Below are positions 1-8,158 of a DNA stretch of 64,000 nucleotides, in pieces. The notes below the pieces were generated by a model, which worked only from the letters and a program-made list of their open reading frames with translations, had not been told where the DNA came from and did no database searches. Positions within the stretch are counted from its first letter, which is position 1. The number at the start of each line of letters is the position of its first letter. The translations under genes and the position numbers were made by a program. The DNA comes from an uncultured Coriobacteriaceae bacterium (lineage in GTDB: Bacteria > Actinomycetota > Coriobacteriia > Coriobacteriales > Eggerthellaceae). The stretch spans positions 124,001 to 188,000 of the forward strand of contig CACXMZ010000006.1 in the NCBI GenBank assembly GCA_902768975.1. Reading direction: 5' to 3'.

Positions 1-1216
1 CATTGGGCGAGGTATCATTCTTATAGCGCTGCAAAAGAGATTCAAATAAATACCTTGAATTTCCCGTATAACGATGGTCGAAACCAATAAAGAGAATAGT
101 ATTGCTTTGTCGAACTATTTCTAACGCGTCTTTTCTGGCATTGGGCCTAATCGTTATGTTGGAGCCGGAGTCCTTTGTCTGCAGTTGTTTTTTAATTTTG
201 TTGATAAACCTTTTTTTTGCGGTTCTACCTTTTCTCATATAAAACGTTAGCATTCGTAAGAGGAATTTCCTTTTACGAACAAAAACATGGTTCTTTTTGC
301 AAAATGCCAGAAACTTGTCATTTTCATAAAGAATAGGGAAATCGCCGAGTTTTGATAGAGCGTCGAGAAAGGCGTCAAGGAATTCATTCCGGATACTTTT
401 TGGAACTCGGTCATAGTAGTATCTCATGAATCGTCTAGTGGCATAATATGTGTAGTAATACTTTGCCGTTTCAATACTTGCATCCTCATTGTGTAATAAG
501 AGCAAGTCAACACATTTTCTTACTGCAGAAATATAATCGTCACAATGCTTCCTGGTATCGGTGTCTGTTTTTGTGGATGAGCCAGAATGGACGCGGACAT
601 TATAGAGGGGTGAATGGATAATGCTAACTCTATTTGCACACAAAACAGCTTCAGTTATAAAGGGGTTATCCTCATAAAGGTGTCCCTCAGCGAATTTGAT
701 GTTGTGAGTATCTAAAAACTCTTTTTTATAAAGACGCGTAACCGAAAAATATGCTTTACAGTCTAATATGCGATTAACCTGCTCACGTCCCTCAAGAATT
801 CTTTCTCCAAAAAACCGTTCTGTGTTGTTAAATTTTTGGGTTGCGCCTCGAAAATACTTAAACGAAAAAAGTGCAAAGTCAGAATCGTCATTTTCAATGC
901 GTTGCAGTACGGTTTGTAACGCAGTACGTTCTAGCGTATCATCAGCATCGAGGAAGAGAATATATTTTCCCGTAGCGAAATTCAGCCCAAAATTTCTTGC
1001 ACGACCTTGTCCGCCGTTAATAACGCTTACTACGTGGACGCGCGAGTCCGTGAGAGAATACCTTGTAGCAATTGCTTGGGTATCATCAGTAGAGCCATCG
1101 TTGACAACAATCAGCTCAAATGACTGATGAGTTTGTATAAGCACCGACTCCATGCACTCGGCAAGATATAAACCTGCGTTATAGGCGGGGACGATGATGC
1201 TTATTTTCTCCAACAT
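1..1216 (-). CDS. Bifunctional GT2 glycosyltransferase / CDP-glycerol glycerophosphotransferase-like protein, C-terminus cut by window edge
   Basis: This open frame starts at ATG 1216 and runs off the left edge without a stop. An AGGGAAAG ribosome site lies just upstream of the ATG. The N-terminus reads MLEKISIIVPAYNAG, followed by VVNDGSTDDT and the LFLDADD DXD motif, which is a standard GT2 fold. After about residue 365 there is a second segment (SNTILFIGFDHRYTGNSRYL) that resembles the start of TagF/TagB-type CDP-glycerol glycerophosphotransferases. The fusion suggests an enzyme that adds a sugar and a polyol phosphate to a wall polymer at the inner membrane face. The second domain is mostly outside the window, so its activity is inferred. 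The gene is transcribed away from the aminotransferase operon at 1818. Confidence 0.85.
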   Translation of the reverse strand, partial: MLEKISIIVPAYNAGLYLAECMESVLIQTHQSFELIVVNDGSTDDTQAIATRYSLTDSRVHVVSVINGGQGRARNFGLNFATGKYILFLDADDTLERTALQTVLQRIENDDSDFALFSFKYFRGATQKFNNTERFFGERILEGREQVNRILDCKAYFSVTRLYKKEFLDTHNIKFAEGHLYEDNPFITEAVLCANRVSIIHSPLYNVRVHSGSSTKTDTDTRKHCDDYISAVRKCVDLLLLHNEDASIETAKYYYTYYATRRFMRYYYDRVPKSIRNEFLDAFLDALSKLGDFPILYENDKFLAFCKKNHVFVRKRKFLLRMLTFYMRKGRTAKKRFINKIKKQLQTKDSGSNITIRPNARKDALEIVRQSNTILFIGFDHRYTGNSRYLFESLLQRYKNDTSPN

Positions 1217-1817
1217 TAATTCTTTCCCTGCTTTCAGCAACTTCAAGGACCGTATCTCTGTGATGTTTCGAAGCAAATGCCGTTTTTGCAACATCGACTA
1301 GAGAATAATCTTATACGTTAAGTATAAAAGATTTGTCGTGGTGGGAGCAGGAAAACATGGGAGAAGAAGCGCACGGGGTTGCTACCAGCTAGTTCTCTTA
1401 TAAAGAATACACAAATACTGAGACAATAATCAATGCTTTTGGCGCACCATTTCGTGCTTCTTTTTTGGACTTAAAAGTCCATTATTAATGCGTACGTACC
1501 TTGTTTGTATATTGGACTTCTATTTTGGGTTTAAAAGTTGAAGCTTATTGTTAGGTACGTATATTTTGGTTCATAGCGTGTTTGCAGCCGTTGATGATAT
1601 AAGTTCACCTTGGACTGCGTTGTATGTGGAAGACTGTTTTGGAATCAAACGTGCAAGTGTAATATTCGGAAACTAGTTTCTGATACGCCTAGTTTGATCA
1701 TATGAATCCTGTTTTCTTTCATAATTGCTGATATTTTATAATTCAACTGAAGGTAGCTGGTTTTATGAAGGCCACTGTTTGTATACAATACAGCCAGTAT
1801 TGAAAGAAGGAGCTCAA
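1217..1817. other. 601-bp AT-rich intergenic region between divergent surface-polymer genes
   Basis: No convincing gene is present. Visible structures are TTATAC-gttaa-GTATAA (1311-1327), a GGACTT-aa-AAGTCC hairpin (1467-1480), and a spaced 9-bp inverted pair TACGTACCT (1493-1501) / AGGTACGTA (1553-1561). A TATAAT box lies at 1737-1742. The region must carry promoters for both flanking transcripts, and the inverted repeats could be operators. An 11-codon frame from about 1358 has a purine-rich site before it but cannot be supported as a gene. Confidence 0.6.
1737..1742 (+). promoter_or_regulatory. Candidate -10 box for the aminotransferase operon
   Basis: TATAAT lies 75 bp upstream of the start at 1818. 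The -35 region (TTCTTT, 1714-1719) is a poor match, so this is a tentative call. Confidence 0.35.
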
Positions 1818-3014
1818 ATGACAGTCCCATTTCTAGATTTAAGTCGGCAGTATAGTCAAATACAGAATGAAGTCGAATCGGCAGTTTTAGAAGTTATGCG
1901 TTCAGGTGCCTTTGTAGAAGGCCCCGCTGTTAAAAGTCTTGAAGCAGAGCTTGCAGAATACATTGACGTAAAGCATGTAATCACCTGCGGAAATGGCACC
2001 GATGCCTTGGAGATCGCACTGAAAGCGGTTGGCATAGGTCCCGGCGACGAAGTTATTACAACCCCATTTAGCTTCTTCGCAACTTCAGAGGCTATTTCAA
2101 GTACAGGGGCTATTCCTGTTTTTGTTGATATTCAGGGCGATTCTCTTAATATTGATCCAGCATTAATTGAGGCCGCGATAACAGAAAAAACAAAGGCAAT
2201 TCTGCCAGTTCATATCTTCGGCACACCCGCAGACATGGATGAAATAAATGCTATTGCGAAGCATCATAACCTTTTTGTAATTGAAGATGCGTGCCAAGCT
2301 ATTGGGAGCACGTACAAAGGAAAGATGGCTGGGAATCTGGGCGACTTAGCTTGTTTTTCTTTCTATCCCACAAAGAATTTAGGTGCTTTTGGTGACGGGG
2401 GAATGATTACTACTAACAGCGACACATTAGCTAACGCATGCCGTGCGCTAAAAGCCCATGCAGCTGGAAAAACGGGCTTTGAAGCCGCTTCTTCACTTGG
2501 CTACGATGTTGGCGAAATGGCAAATATTGACCAGCATTCAGACTCGTTATACGACCCTTATAAATACTATAACTATCTTATTGGTTCGAATTCACGCCTT
2601 GATAGTATCCAGGCCGCTATCTTGCTTGTTAAGCTTAAGAAGTTAGACGAATATAATTCAAGCAGACGTCAAATTGCCAAAAGATATAACGAAGCTTTTC
2701 ATCATCTTCCCTTGCAAGTGCCTGTTTCTAACGACAATGATTATAGGAGCACTTGTTGGCATCAATATGCTGTTCTTTGTGAAGATAAGGACGCATTTAT
2801 CAAGAAGCTTGAAGAGGCTGGCATTGGTGTTGGCGCATTCTATCCTGTTCCCTTACATTTACAAAAAGCTTATATAGGTCTTGGCTATAAAGAAGGTTCG
2901 CTCCCTGTGGTTGAAAGTGTTTGCAAGAGATCTGTTTGCTTGCCAGTTTTCCCCGAGATGACGGTAGAAGACCAAGACCAGGTTATTAGTGCGGTAGAAA
3001 GCTTTTTTGCTTAA
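1818..3014 (+). CDS. DegT/DnrJ/EryC1/StrS-family sugar aminotransferase (WbpE/WlbC-like)
   Basis: This PLP enzyme is predicted to aminate a UDP-3-keto-hexose, using glutamate as donor, in nucleotide-sugar synthesis. It has 398 residues, normal for the family. The PLP-binding lysine is K186 in FYPTKNLGAFGDGG, and D158 in VIEDACQA should contact the pyridine nitrogen. I chose ATG 1818 because GAAGGAG (1806-1812) precedes it and the protein then begins MTVPFLDLSRQY, as relatives do; a 31-codon upstream extension lacks such support. The next two genes encode a Gfo/Idh/MocA oxidoreductase and a left-handed beta-helix acyltransferase. That trio is the known gene set for UDP-2,3-diacetamido sugars (Wbp/Wlb). 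GnnA/GnnB-type UDP-GlcNAc3N synthesis is the alternative. Confidence 0.9.
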   Translation: MTVPFLDLSRQYSQIQNEVESAVLEVMRSGAFVEGPAVKSLEAELAEYIDVKHVITCGNGTDALEIALKAVGIGPGDEVITTPFSFFATSEAISSTGAIPVFVDIQGDSLNIDPALIEAAITEKTKAILPVHIFGTPADMDEINAIAKHHNLFVIEDACQAIGSTYKGKMAGNLGDLACFSFYPTKNLGAFGDGGMITTNSDTLANACRALKAHAAGKTGFEAASSLGYDVGEMANIDQHSDSLYDPYKYYNYLIGSNSRLDSIQAAILLVKLKKLDEYNSSRRQIAKRYNEAFHHLPLQVPVSNDNDYRSTCWHQYAVLCEDKDAFIKKLEEAGIGVGAFYPVPLHLQKAYIGLGYKEGSLPVVESVCKRSVCLPVFPEMTVEDQDQVISAVESFFA

Positions 3015-3037
3015 TTTAGAGTGGAAGGTAATACCCT

Positions 3038-3997
3038 ATGATTACATTAGGCATTATTGGTGTTGGTAACATGGGAAAGAACCACGTGCGTTTGGCGCGT
3101 GAACTAAAGGATATTTACGACCTGGCAGCTGTTTTTGATCCCGATTCTAATCAAGTTGAAGCCCTAGGCTTAACCGATATTGCATGTTCTTCAGAAGAAG
3201 ATCTTCTCGGGAAGGTTGATGCATTAGTTGTTGCTGCGCCGTCTTCGATGCATAAGCGAATAGGGCTTGCTGCTGCCGAAGCGGGTGTACATGTACTTAT
3301 GGAAAAGCCGCTGGCGCTTTCAGAAGCCGATGCCGAGGAAGTAGTAGATGCTTTCAAAAGCGCTAATAAAGTATTGATGGTCGACCAGGTTGAGCGTTTT
3401 AATCCAGTTGTTCGTGAGCTTGAAAAGATTCTTGCGAACGAGGTTATTATTGGCATTGACATCAAGCGCTGTTCCCCCAAGGACACCAGAATAAGCGATA
3501 CTGATGTCATTTACGACTTAATGATCCACGATATTGATATTCTAATGAATGCGATTATGCCTTGTAGGGAGTGTAAATCTCTCGCGGCATTTGGAACCAA
3601 TTCATACAGCAAAGAATATGCCGACTACGTACAATCCTTGTTGCAGTTCGAAAATAACGTTGTTGCATCTATCGTAAGTTCGCGTGCGACAGAGGGAAAG
3701 ATTCGTAAAGTATTTGTCCATTGCGAAAGATCTTACATCGAGGCGGATTTGCTAAACAGAACGCTTACGGCAGCGCGAAAGACTCGTTACTCGCTTGATC
3801 TGGGCTATACGCCGCTATATTCTCAAGAAAATGTTATAGAGCGTGTTTTCGTTCCAAATGTTGAACCTTTGAAAGAAAGTCTTAAGCACTTCGCATTTTG
3901 TATCGACAATGGTGAAACCCCAATTACAAGTGGAGTTTCAACATTGCGCAGTTTGGCAATATGCGACAAAGTAAAAGAAGCGGTATACGGTCTTTAG
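3038..3997 (+). CDS. Gfo/Idh/MocA-family NAD-dependent UDP-sugar 3-dehydrogenase
   Basis: The 319-residue protein begins with a Rossmann dinucleotide motif (GIIGVGNMGKNHVR) and has the family signature EKPLAL near residue 91. It is predicted to oxidise C3 of a UDP-GlcNAc-type sugar and so make the keto substrate for the aminotransferase encoded 23 bp upstream. The start ATG follows GGAAGG. At 319 residues it is shorter than many WbpB/WlbA proteins and closer in size to GnnA/UDP-GlcNAc 3-dehydrogenases. The sequence alone does not show whether the substrate is the glucuronate or the neutral sugar. It sits in one operon with the genes on either side. Confidence 0.87.
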   Translation: MITLGIIGVGNMGKNHVRLARELKDIYDLAAVFDPDSNQVEALGLTDIACSSEEDLLGKVDALVVAAPSSMHKRIGLAAAEAGVHVLMEKPLALSEADAEEVVDAFKSANKVLMVDQVERFNPVVRELEKILANEVIIGIDIKRCSPKDTRISDTDVIYDLMIHDIDILMNAIMPCRECKSLAAFGTNSYSKEYADYVQSLLQFENNVVASIVSSRATEGKIRKVFVHCERSYIEADLLNRTLTAARKTRYSLDLGYTPLYSQENVIERVFVPNVEPLKESLKHFAFCIDNGETPITSGVSTLRSLAICDKVKEAVYGL

Positions 3998-4026
3998 TTC
4001 TATTTGTTTTAGAAGGCAGGATTGCC

Positions 4027-4584
4027 ATGACAGTGTTTGTTCATGAAACGAGTATCGTAGATGACGGGGCCATTGTTGGCGATGGTACAAAAATATGGCA
4101 TTTTTCCCATGTGCAGGCCGGAGCTCAGATTGGGCAAAACTGTGTTTTGGGGCAAAATGTAAACGTTGGATGTGAAGCAATCATAGGAGATGATTGCAAA
4201 ATCCAGAATAATGTTTCAATTTATGATGGCGTAGTACTTGAAGACAATGTCTTTTGTGGTCCCTCATGCGTATTTACTAACGATTTATTTCCCAGGGCGC
4301 ACTCTTCCCAAGGCTGGGAGATTAGTAAGACTTTAGTAAAAGAGGGAGCTTCGATTGGCGCAAATGCAACAGTCGTATGTGGACATACTATCGGCCGGTA
4401 TGCAATGCTGGGGTCTGGTTCTGTGTGTACTAGGGACGTGCCAGATTACGCGCTTGTTGTTGGTAATCCTGCACGTCAAATAGGCTGGGTGTGTGAGTGC
4501 GGCGCCCGATTAAATGATTCTTTGGTCTGTTCGTGCGGGTTGCATTATAAAGAAAATGAGCAAGGGCTCGTTCGGATTAATTAA
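4027..4584 (+). CDS. Left-handed beta-helix N-acetyltransferase (WbpD/WlbB-like)
   Basis: This 185-residue hexapeptide-repeat protein is predicted to acetylate the amino group made by the aminotransferase two genes upstream, giving a 2,3-diacetamido UDP-sugar. Hexapeptide turns run from about residue 10 to 155 (for example VDDGAIVGDGTKIW and GASIGANATVVCG). The C-terminus carries paired cysteine motifs (CECGARL ... CSCGLHY) that look like a small metal-binding knuckle. I chose ATG 4027, which follows AAGGCAGGA; an in-frame extension back to 3961 would overlap the preceding gene and lacks a ribosome site. The neighbours on both sides are nucleotide-sugar genes on the same strand. Confidence 0.88.
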   Translation: MTVFVHETSIVDDGAIVGDGTKIWHFSHVQAGAQIGQNCVLGQNVNVGCEAIIGDDCKIQNNVSIYDGVVLEDNVFCGPSCVFTNDLFPRAHSSQGWEISKTLVKEGASIGANATVVCGHTIGRYAMLGSGSVCTRDVPDYALVVGNPARQIGWVCECGARLNDSLVCSCGLHYKENEQGLVRIN

Positions 4585-4619
4585 CAACCGTATAGTATTT
4601 GTTTTGGGGGAAGGAAAGA

Positions 4620-5327
4620 ATGAACTTTGCTGCAATTTTGGCTGGTGGACATGGTACCCGTATGGGCGCCACAGACAAGCCTAAGCAATTTCAGCTCTTG
4701 GGCGAAAGGCCCATTGTTATTCATACGCTTGAAAAATTTGTTCTGATGCCTGAATTCGAAAGGGTGCTGCTTTTGTGTCCAGTAGAGTGGGTTGAAGCCG
4801 CGAAGGACTTAGTTGCGACCCATCTTCCTGCTTCGGAAAAAGTAGTTGTTATTTCTGGTGGCAGCACGCGAAGTGGCACAATCCAAAATGCCATTGCCTG
4901 GATTGAAGAAAACTATACGACGGACGCGAACACTGTTTTGCTCACGCATGATTCGGTCCGTCCCTTCGTTACCTATCGCATCATTAAGGATAATCTTGCC
5001 GCGTTGGAAAGCCACGATGCCTGCGACACTGTCATTCCTGCGAGCGATACCATCGTGGTAAGTGCGCAGGGCAAAGAGATTGATTCCATTCCTCTACGTG
5101 GGGAAATGTACCAGGGGCAAACGCCACAAAGCTTTAAGCTCCAAGCTTTGAAGGAAGTTTATAGCGAGCTTTCTAGCGACGAAGAGGCACAGCTGACCGA
5201 TGCGTGTAAAGCCTTTGTACTGCGCGGCCGCCCTGTTGCGTTAGTTGAAGGTGAACCTTTTAATATTAAGATTACTTACCCTGTTGACCTGCGCATTGCA
5301 CATGCTTTGTTGGGGCAGTACGAATAG
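4620..5327 (+). CDS. tarI: D-ribitol-5-phosphate cytidylyltransferase
   Basis: The 235-residue protein activates ribitol 5-phosphate with CTP to give CDP-ribitol for wall teichoic-type polymers. The nucleotide-binding loop AAILAGGHGTRMG is at the N-terminus, followed by DKPKQFQLLGERPI, the pattern of the IspD/TarI family. The phrase PIVIHTLEKF fits TarI better than IspD. The adjacent tarJ gene, 12 bp downstream, settles the assignment: IspD is the sequence alternative, but this pairing is typical of ribitol activation. ATG 4620 was chosen because GGGGGAAGGAAAG precedes it; the open frame extends seven codons further upstream without support. Confidence 0.92.
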   Translation: MNFAAILAGGHGTRMGATDKPKQFQLLGERPIVIHTLEKFVLMPEFERVLLLCPVEWVEAAKDLVATHLPASEKVVVISGGSTRSGTIQNAIAWIEENYTTDANTVLLTHDSVRPFVTYRIIKDNLAALESHDACDTVIPASDTIVVSAQGKEIDSIPLRGEMYQGQTPQSFKLQALKEVYSELSSDEEAQLTDACKAFVLRGRPVALVEGEPFNIKITYPVDLRIAHALLGQYE

Positions 5328-5339
5328 TAGGGTATTGCT

Positions 5340-6365
5340 GTGCTGAATACCGTGTATCAACTTGTGGCCCCGCGCAGGATTGACCTTGCGATAGAAGACG
5401 TTGTGGTCGCGCCTAGTGCCGTGGTAGTACGTCCAACGCATCTGTCGATTTGTCATGCCGACCAGCGCTATTATCAGGGTTTGCGCGACCCTAAGGTCTT
5501 GGCGGAAAAGCTGCCTATGGCCATGATTCATGAAGCGCATGGTGAAGTGGTATTTGATGGGTCTGGCACGTATTCGGTTGGCCAGCAGGTCGTTATGATT
5601 CCTAATCTGCCTACGGAAGAGCACCCTTATATTGCTGAAAACTATTTGCGGTCTTCAAAATTCCGTTCAAGTTCCGCCGACGGTTTTATGCAGGAACTGG
5701 TGGTTACTACGGCAAACCGGGTGGTGCCTTTGCCTGAAGGCATCGACTTGAACGTTGCAGCATTTACGGAGCTGGTTACCGTTGCCATGCATGTTCTCGA
5801 CCGCTTTGACGCTACAGCTAACGCGGGTCGTTCTGCTTTTGGCGTGTGGGGCGACGGGAACATGGGCTATATTACCTGCTTGTTGCTGCGTACGCGCTTT
5901 CCTGAAGCAGACGTATATATGTTTGGCAAAAACCCTGAAAAGCTTGCTGATTTTACCTTTGCTACCAGGACTTTTGTTATTAGCGAAGTACCTGCAGACC
6001 TACGAATTGACCATGCTTTCGAGTGCGTGGGCGGGGCAGGTTCAGCCGATGCTATTGAGCAAATTATTGAACATATTCACCCTGAAGGAACCATTGCCCT
6101 TATGGGCGTTTCTGAAAACCCAGTTCCCGTTAATACCCGCATGGTGCTTGAAAAGGGTCTACGCTTGCTAGGTTCCAGTCGGAGTGGGCTTGCAGACTTC
6201 CAGAACACGCTTGCGCTGTTCCAGGAGCAACCCCAGGTGGTTGCCCAACTGTCTCGTATTGTGGGTGGCGTGTTTGACATTCACGATACGAGTGATATTG
6301 CAAAGGCGTTTGCCGACGACCGTGCGCGCCGTTTTGGTAAGACTATTTTGCACTGGCTGGTGTAG
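5340..6365 (+). CDS. tarJ: Ribulose-5-phosphate reductase (alcohol dehydrogenase fold)
   Basis: This 341-residue enzyme reduces D-ribulose 5-phosphate to D-ribitol 5-phosphate, supplying TarI. The N-terminus shows RPTHLSICHADQRYYQGLRD, the metal-site segment with Cys and His, followed by IAENYLRSSKFRSSSADGFM. These are conserved TarJ landmarks. The nucleotide-binding segment is FGVWGDGNMGYI near residue 165. The start is GTG 5340, reading MLNTVYQLVAPRR. It sits in a tight operon with tarI. Together the pair gives a complete CDP-ribitol route in the window. Confidence 0.92.
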   Translation: MLNTVYQLVAPRRIDLAIEDVVVAPSAVVVRPTHLSICHADQRYYQGLRDPKVLAEKLPMAMIHEAHGEVVFDGSGTYSVGQQVVMIPNLPTEEHPYIAENYLRSSKFRSSSADGFMQELVVTTANRVVPLPEGIDLNVAAFTELVTVAMHVLDRFDATANAGRSAFGVWGDGNMGYITCLLLRTRFPEADVYMFGKNPEKLADFTFATRTFVISEVPADLRIDHAFECVGGAGSADAIEQIIEHIHPEGTIALMGVSENPVPVNTRMVLEKGLRLLGSSRSGLADFQNTLALFQEQPQVVAQLSRIVGGVFDIHDTSDIAKAFADDRARRFGKTILHWLV

Positions 6366-6388
6366 TAATACTTCGCATACAATAGTAG

Positions 6389-8158
6389 GTGCTTTATCCG
6401 TCTTGCACAGGCAAGGTAACCTTGTTTTTTAAAGAAGACAATAGCAAAAAGGCATTACTCTTTTCCCTCGTCCTTGGGGCGATGCTAGCTACCTCTTTTT
6501 TCATCGTTGCAGTATTTTTTAGGGGCGAAAGCTTTGCGGCGTATGCCTGGCTGCCCAAAAGCGCAGTGTTATGTGCCCTTATATCGTGCGCACTGGGGCT
6601 TGTATTAGCTGGAGCTTTCTATTTATTGTTGACAAGGTTTCCGGTCTATTGGGCTGAAGCCAGCGGTCATGAAGAGCCAAGCCTAGGGAAACGCATTGTT
6701 CTCTCAAGAAAAGGTATTGCTTTCTGCGGAATGGTAATCTTCCTCTTCTGGCTGCCCATTACTATTCTTATGTACCCGGCAGTAAGCAATATGGACTTCT
6801 TTAATCAGATCTACCAGTTCCAGGCTTCTGCCCCTACGTACTACACCACTATGGGCATAGTGGTAGATGCCGAATTTATCGACCATCATCCTGTATTCGA
6901 TACGCTGGTGTTTGGCCTGTTTTATTCTTTGGGCGATGCTATCGGGTCGCAAAATGTTGGTCTGTTTCTTTTGACTTTATGTGAAAGTGCTTCCTTGGCA
7001 ATTATGCTTGGTTTAGCAGTTTGTTACTTGGAGCGGCTCGGCCTGCCAGGTGCAGTACGCGTTGGTGCGCTTGTGTTTGCAATCTTCTTTCCTTACTATG
7101 CGCCTTTTGCGGCAGACTCAACCAAGGATACTTTGTTCGCAATTGCATTTATTCCGTTCGTAATTTGCTATATGGAAGCATTTAGGACTAGCGGGGAAGT
7201 GTTGCGTAACAAACCATTCTTGGTGGCTTTTATTCTTGCTACCGGGTTTTGCCTTTTAACTAAGAAGCTGGGTGTATTTATTTGTGTTCCTTCGCTGCTT
7301 CTGCTTCTTCCGTTTGTAAAGCAAGGCCGCCGCTATTTGGCGAGTGCTGTAGTATTGGTTGTGGTTGTTTTTTCTTTTGCTATACCTAACGCATTGCATA
7401 CTGCCTTAGATGTTGCCCCTGGCGGGAAACAGGAAACCCTGTTTATTCCCCTGCAGCAAACCGTAACTTTACTAAAGGCACACCCAGAAGAATTCACTGA
7501 TGATGATTTGGCCAAAATTGATAAGGTAATTAACCTTGAAAAAGCCCAAGAAAAATATGACAGGCTTCTTGCCGACGGAGTGAAGAATACGTTTAGGCCT
7601 GATGTAACGAGTATCCAGATATCCGAGTACCTAAGTTTGTGGTCCAGAGGTGCCTTAAGACATCCCATTCTATATGTAGAAGCCACGCTCATGTGTTCTG
7701 CTCGGTTGGTTTTGCCTTCAACGAGCATGGGTTTTGATGTCGATATAGCAAGCCCTGAAATACGTGAGCGTTGGACTCGAAATTTCAACAGCACAAGTGA
7801 GGGCTTTGATTTTAAAGCTGAGCGCCCGACTGTTCTCTTGGATGCTGCAACAAAGGTACGAGATTTTCTTATGAACGAAGTTTCTAGTATCCCAATTATT
7901 GGTTTGCTTACAACAAGAGGGTTTTATGGTGGTTGGCTACCATTTGTTTGTATTGCAATTACTTTATTCAATCGCAAGCGTGACTGTGCTGCCCTTATAC
8001 CAGTCATTCTTACTGTGCTGTCGCTACTTATTTCACCAGGGAGCCTGGCACGCTATGTGCATTCGCTCATGTTTGTAATAATTCCCATGGTTAGCTGGAT
8101 GCTGTATTCATTTAGGGACAAGAGAGTAGCTGTGCCTAAGGAGTCCCTGGATAAATAA
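6389..8158 (+). CDS. Polytopic membrane protein, DUF6020/GT-C-like
   Basis: This is a roughly 589-residue protein with about 12 hydrophobic segments. A luminal-type segment near residue 130 has YPAVSNMDFFNQIYQF and, further on, DHHPVFDTLVFG, which is the general pattern of DUF6020 proteins. Such polytopic proteins in polymer loci are thought to be GT-C-type lipid-linked sugar transferases, but no activity is proven. GTG 6389 has no clear ribosome site. TTG 6422, preceded by CAAGG, would give 578 residues and is equally possible. Its 3' end overlaps the convergent gene at 8136 by 23 bp. It may be cotranscribed with tarIJ (24 bp gap). Confidence 0.75.
   Translation: MLYPSCTGKVTLFFKEDNSKKALLFSLVLGAMLATSFFIVAVFFRGESFAAYAWLPKSAVLCALISCALGLVLAGAFYLLLTRFPVYWAEASGHEEPSLGKRIVLSRKGIAFCGMVIFLFWLPITILMYPAVSNMDFFNQIYQFQASAPTYYTTMGIVVDAEFIDHHPVFDTLVFGLFYSLGDAIGSQNVGLFLLTLCESASLAIMLGLAVCYLERLGLPGAVRVGALVFAIFFPYYAPFAADSTKDTLFAIAFIPFVICYMEAFRTSGEVLRNKPFLVAFILATGFCLLTKKLGVFICVPSLLLLLPFVKQGRRYLASAVVLVVVVFSFAIPNALHTALDVAPGGKQETLFIPLQQTVTLLKAHPEEFTDDDLAKIDKVINLEKAQEKYDRLLADGVKNTFRPDVTSIQISEYLSLWSRGALRHPILYVEATLMCSARLVLPSTSMGFDVDIASPEIRERWTRNFNSTSEGFDFKAERPTVLLDAATKVRDFLMNEVSSIPIIGLLTTRGFYGGWLPFVCIAITLFNRKRDCAALIPVILTVLSLLISPGSLARYVHSLMFVIIPMVSWMLYSFRDKRVAVPKESLDK

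Noticed and set aside
1358-1390. Eleven-codon frame with a purine-rich site in the first intergenic gap
   Set aside because: It could be a leader peptide, but no attenuator or regulatory codon run is seen.
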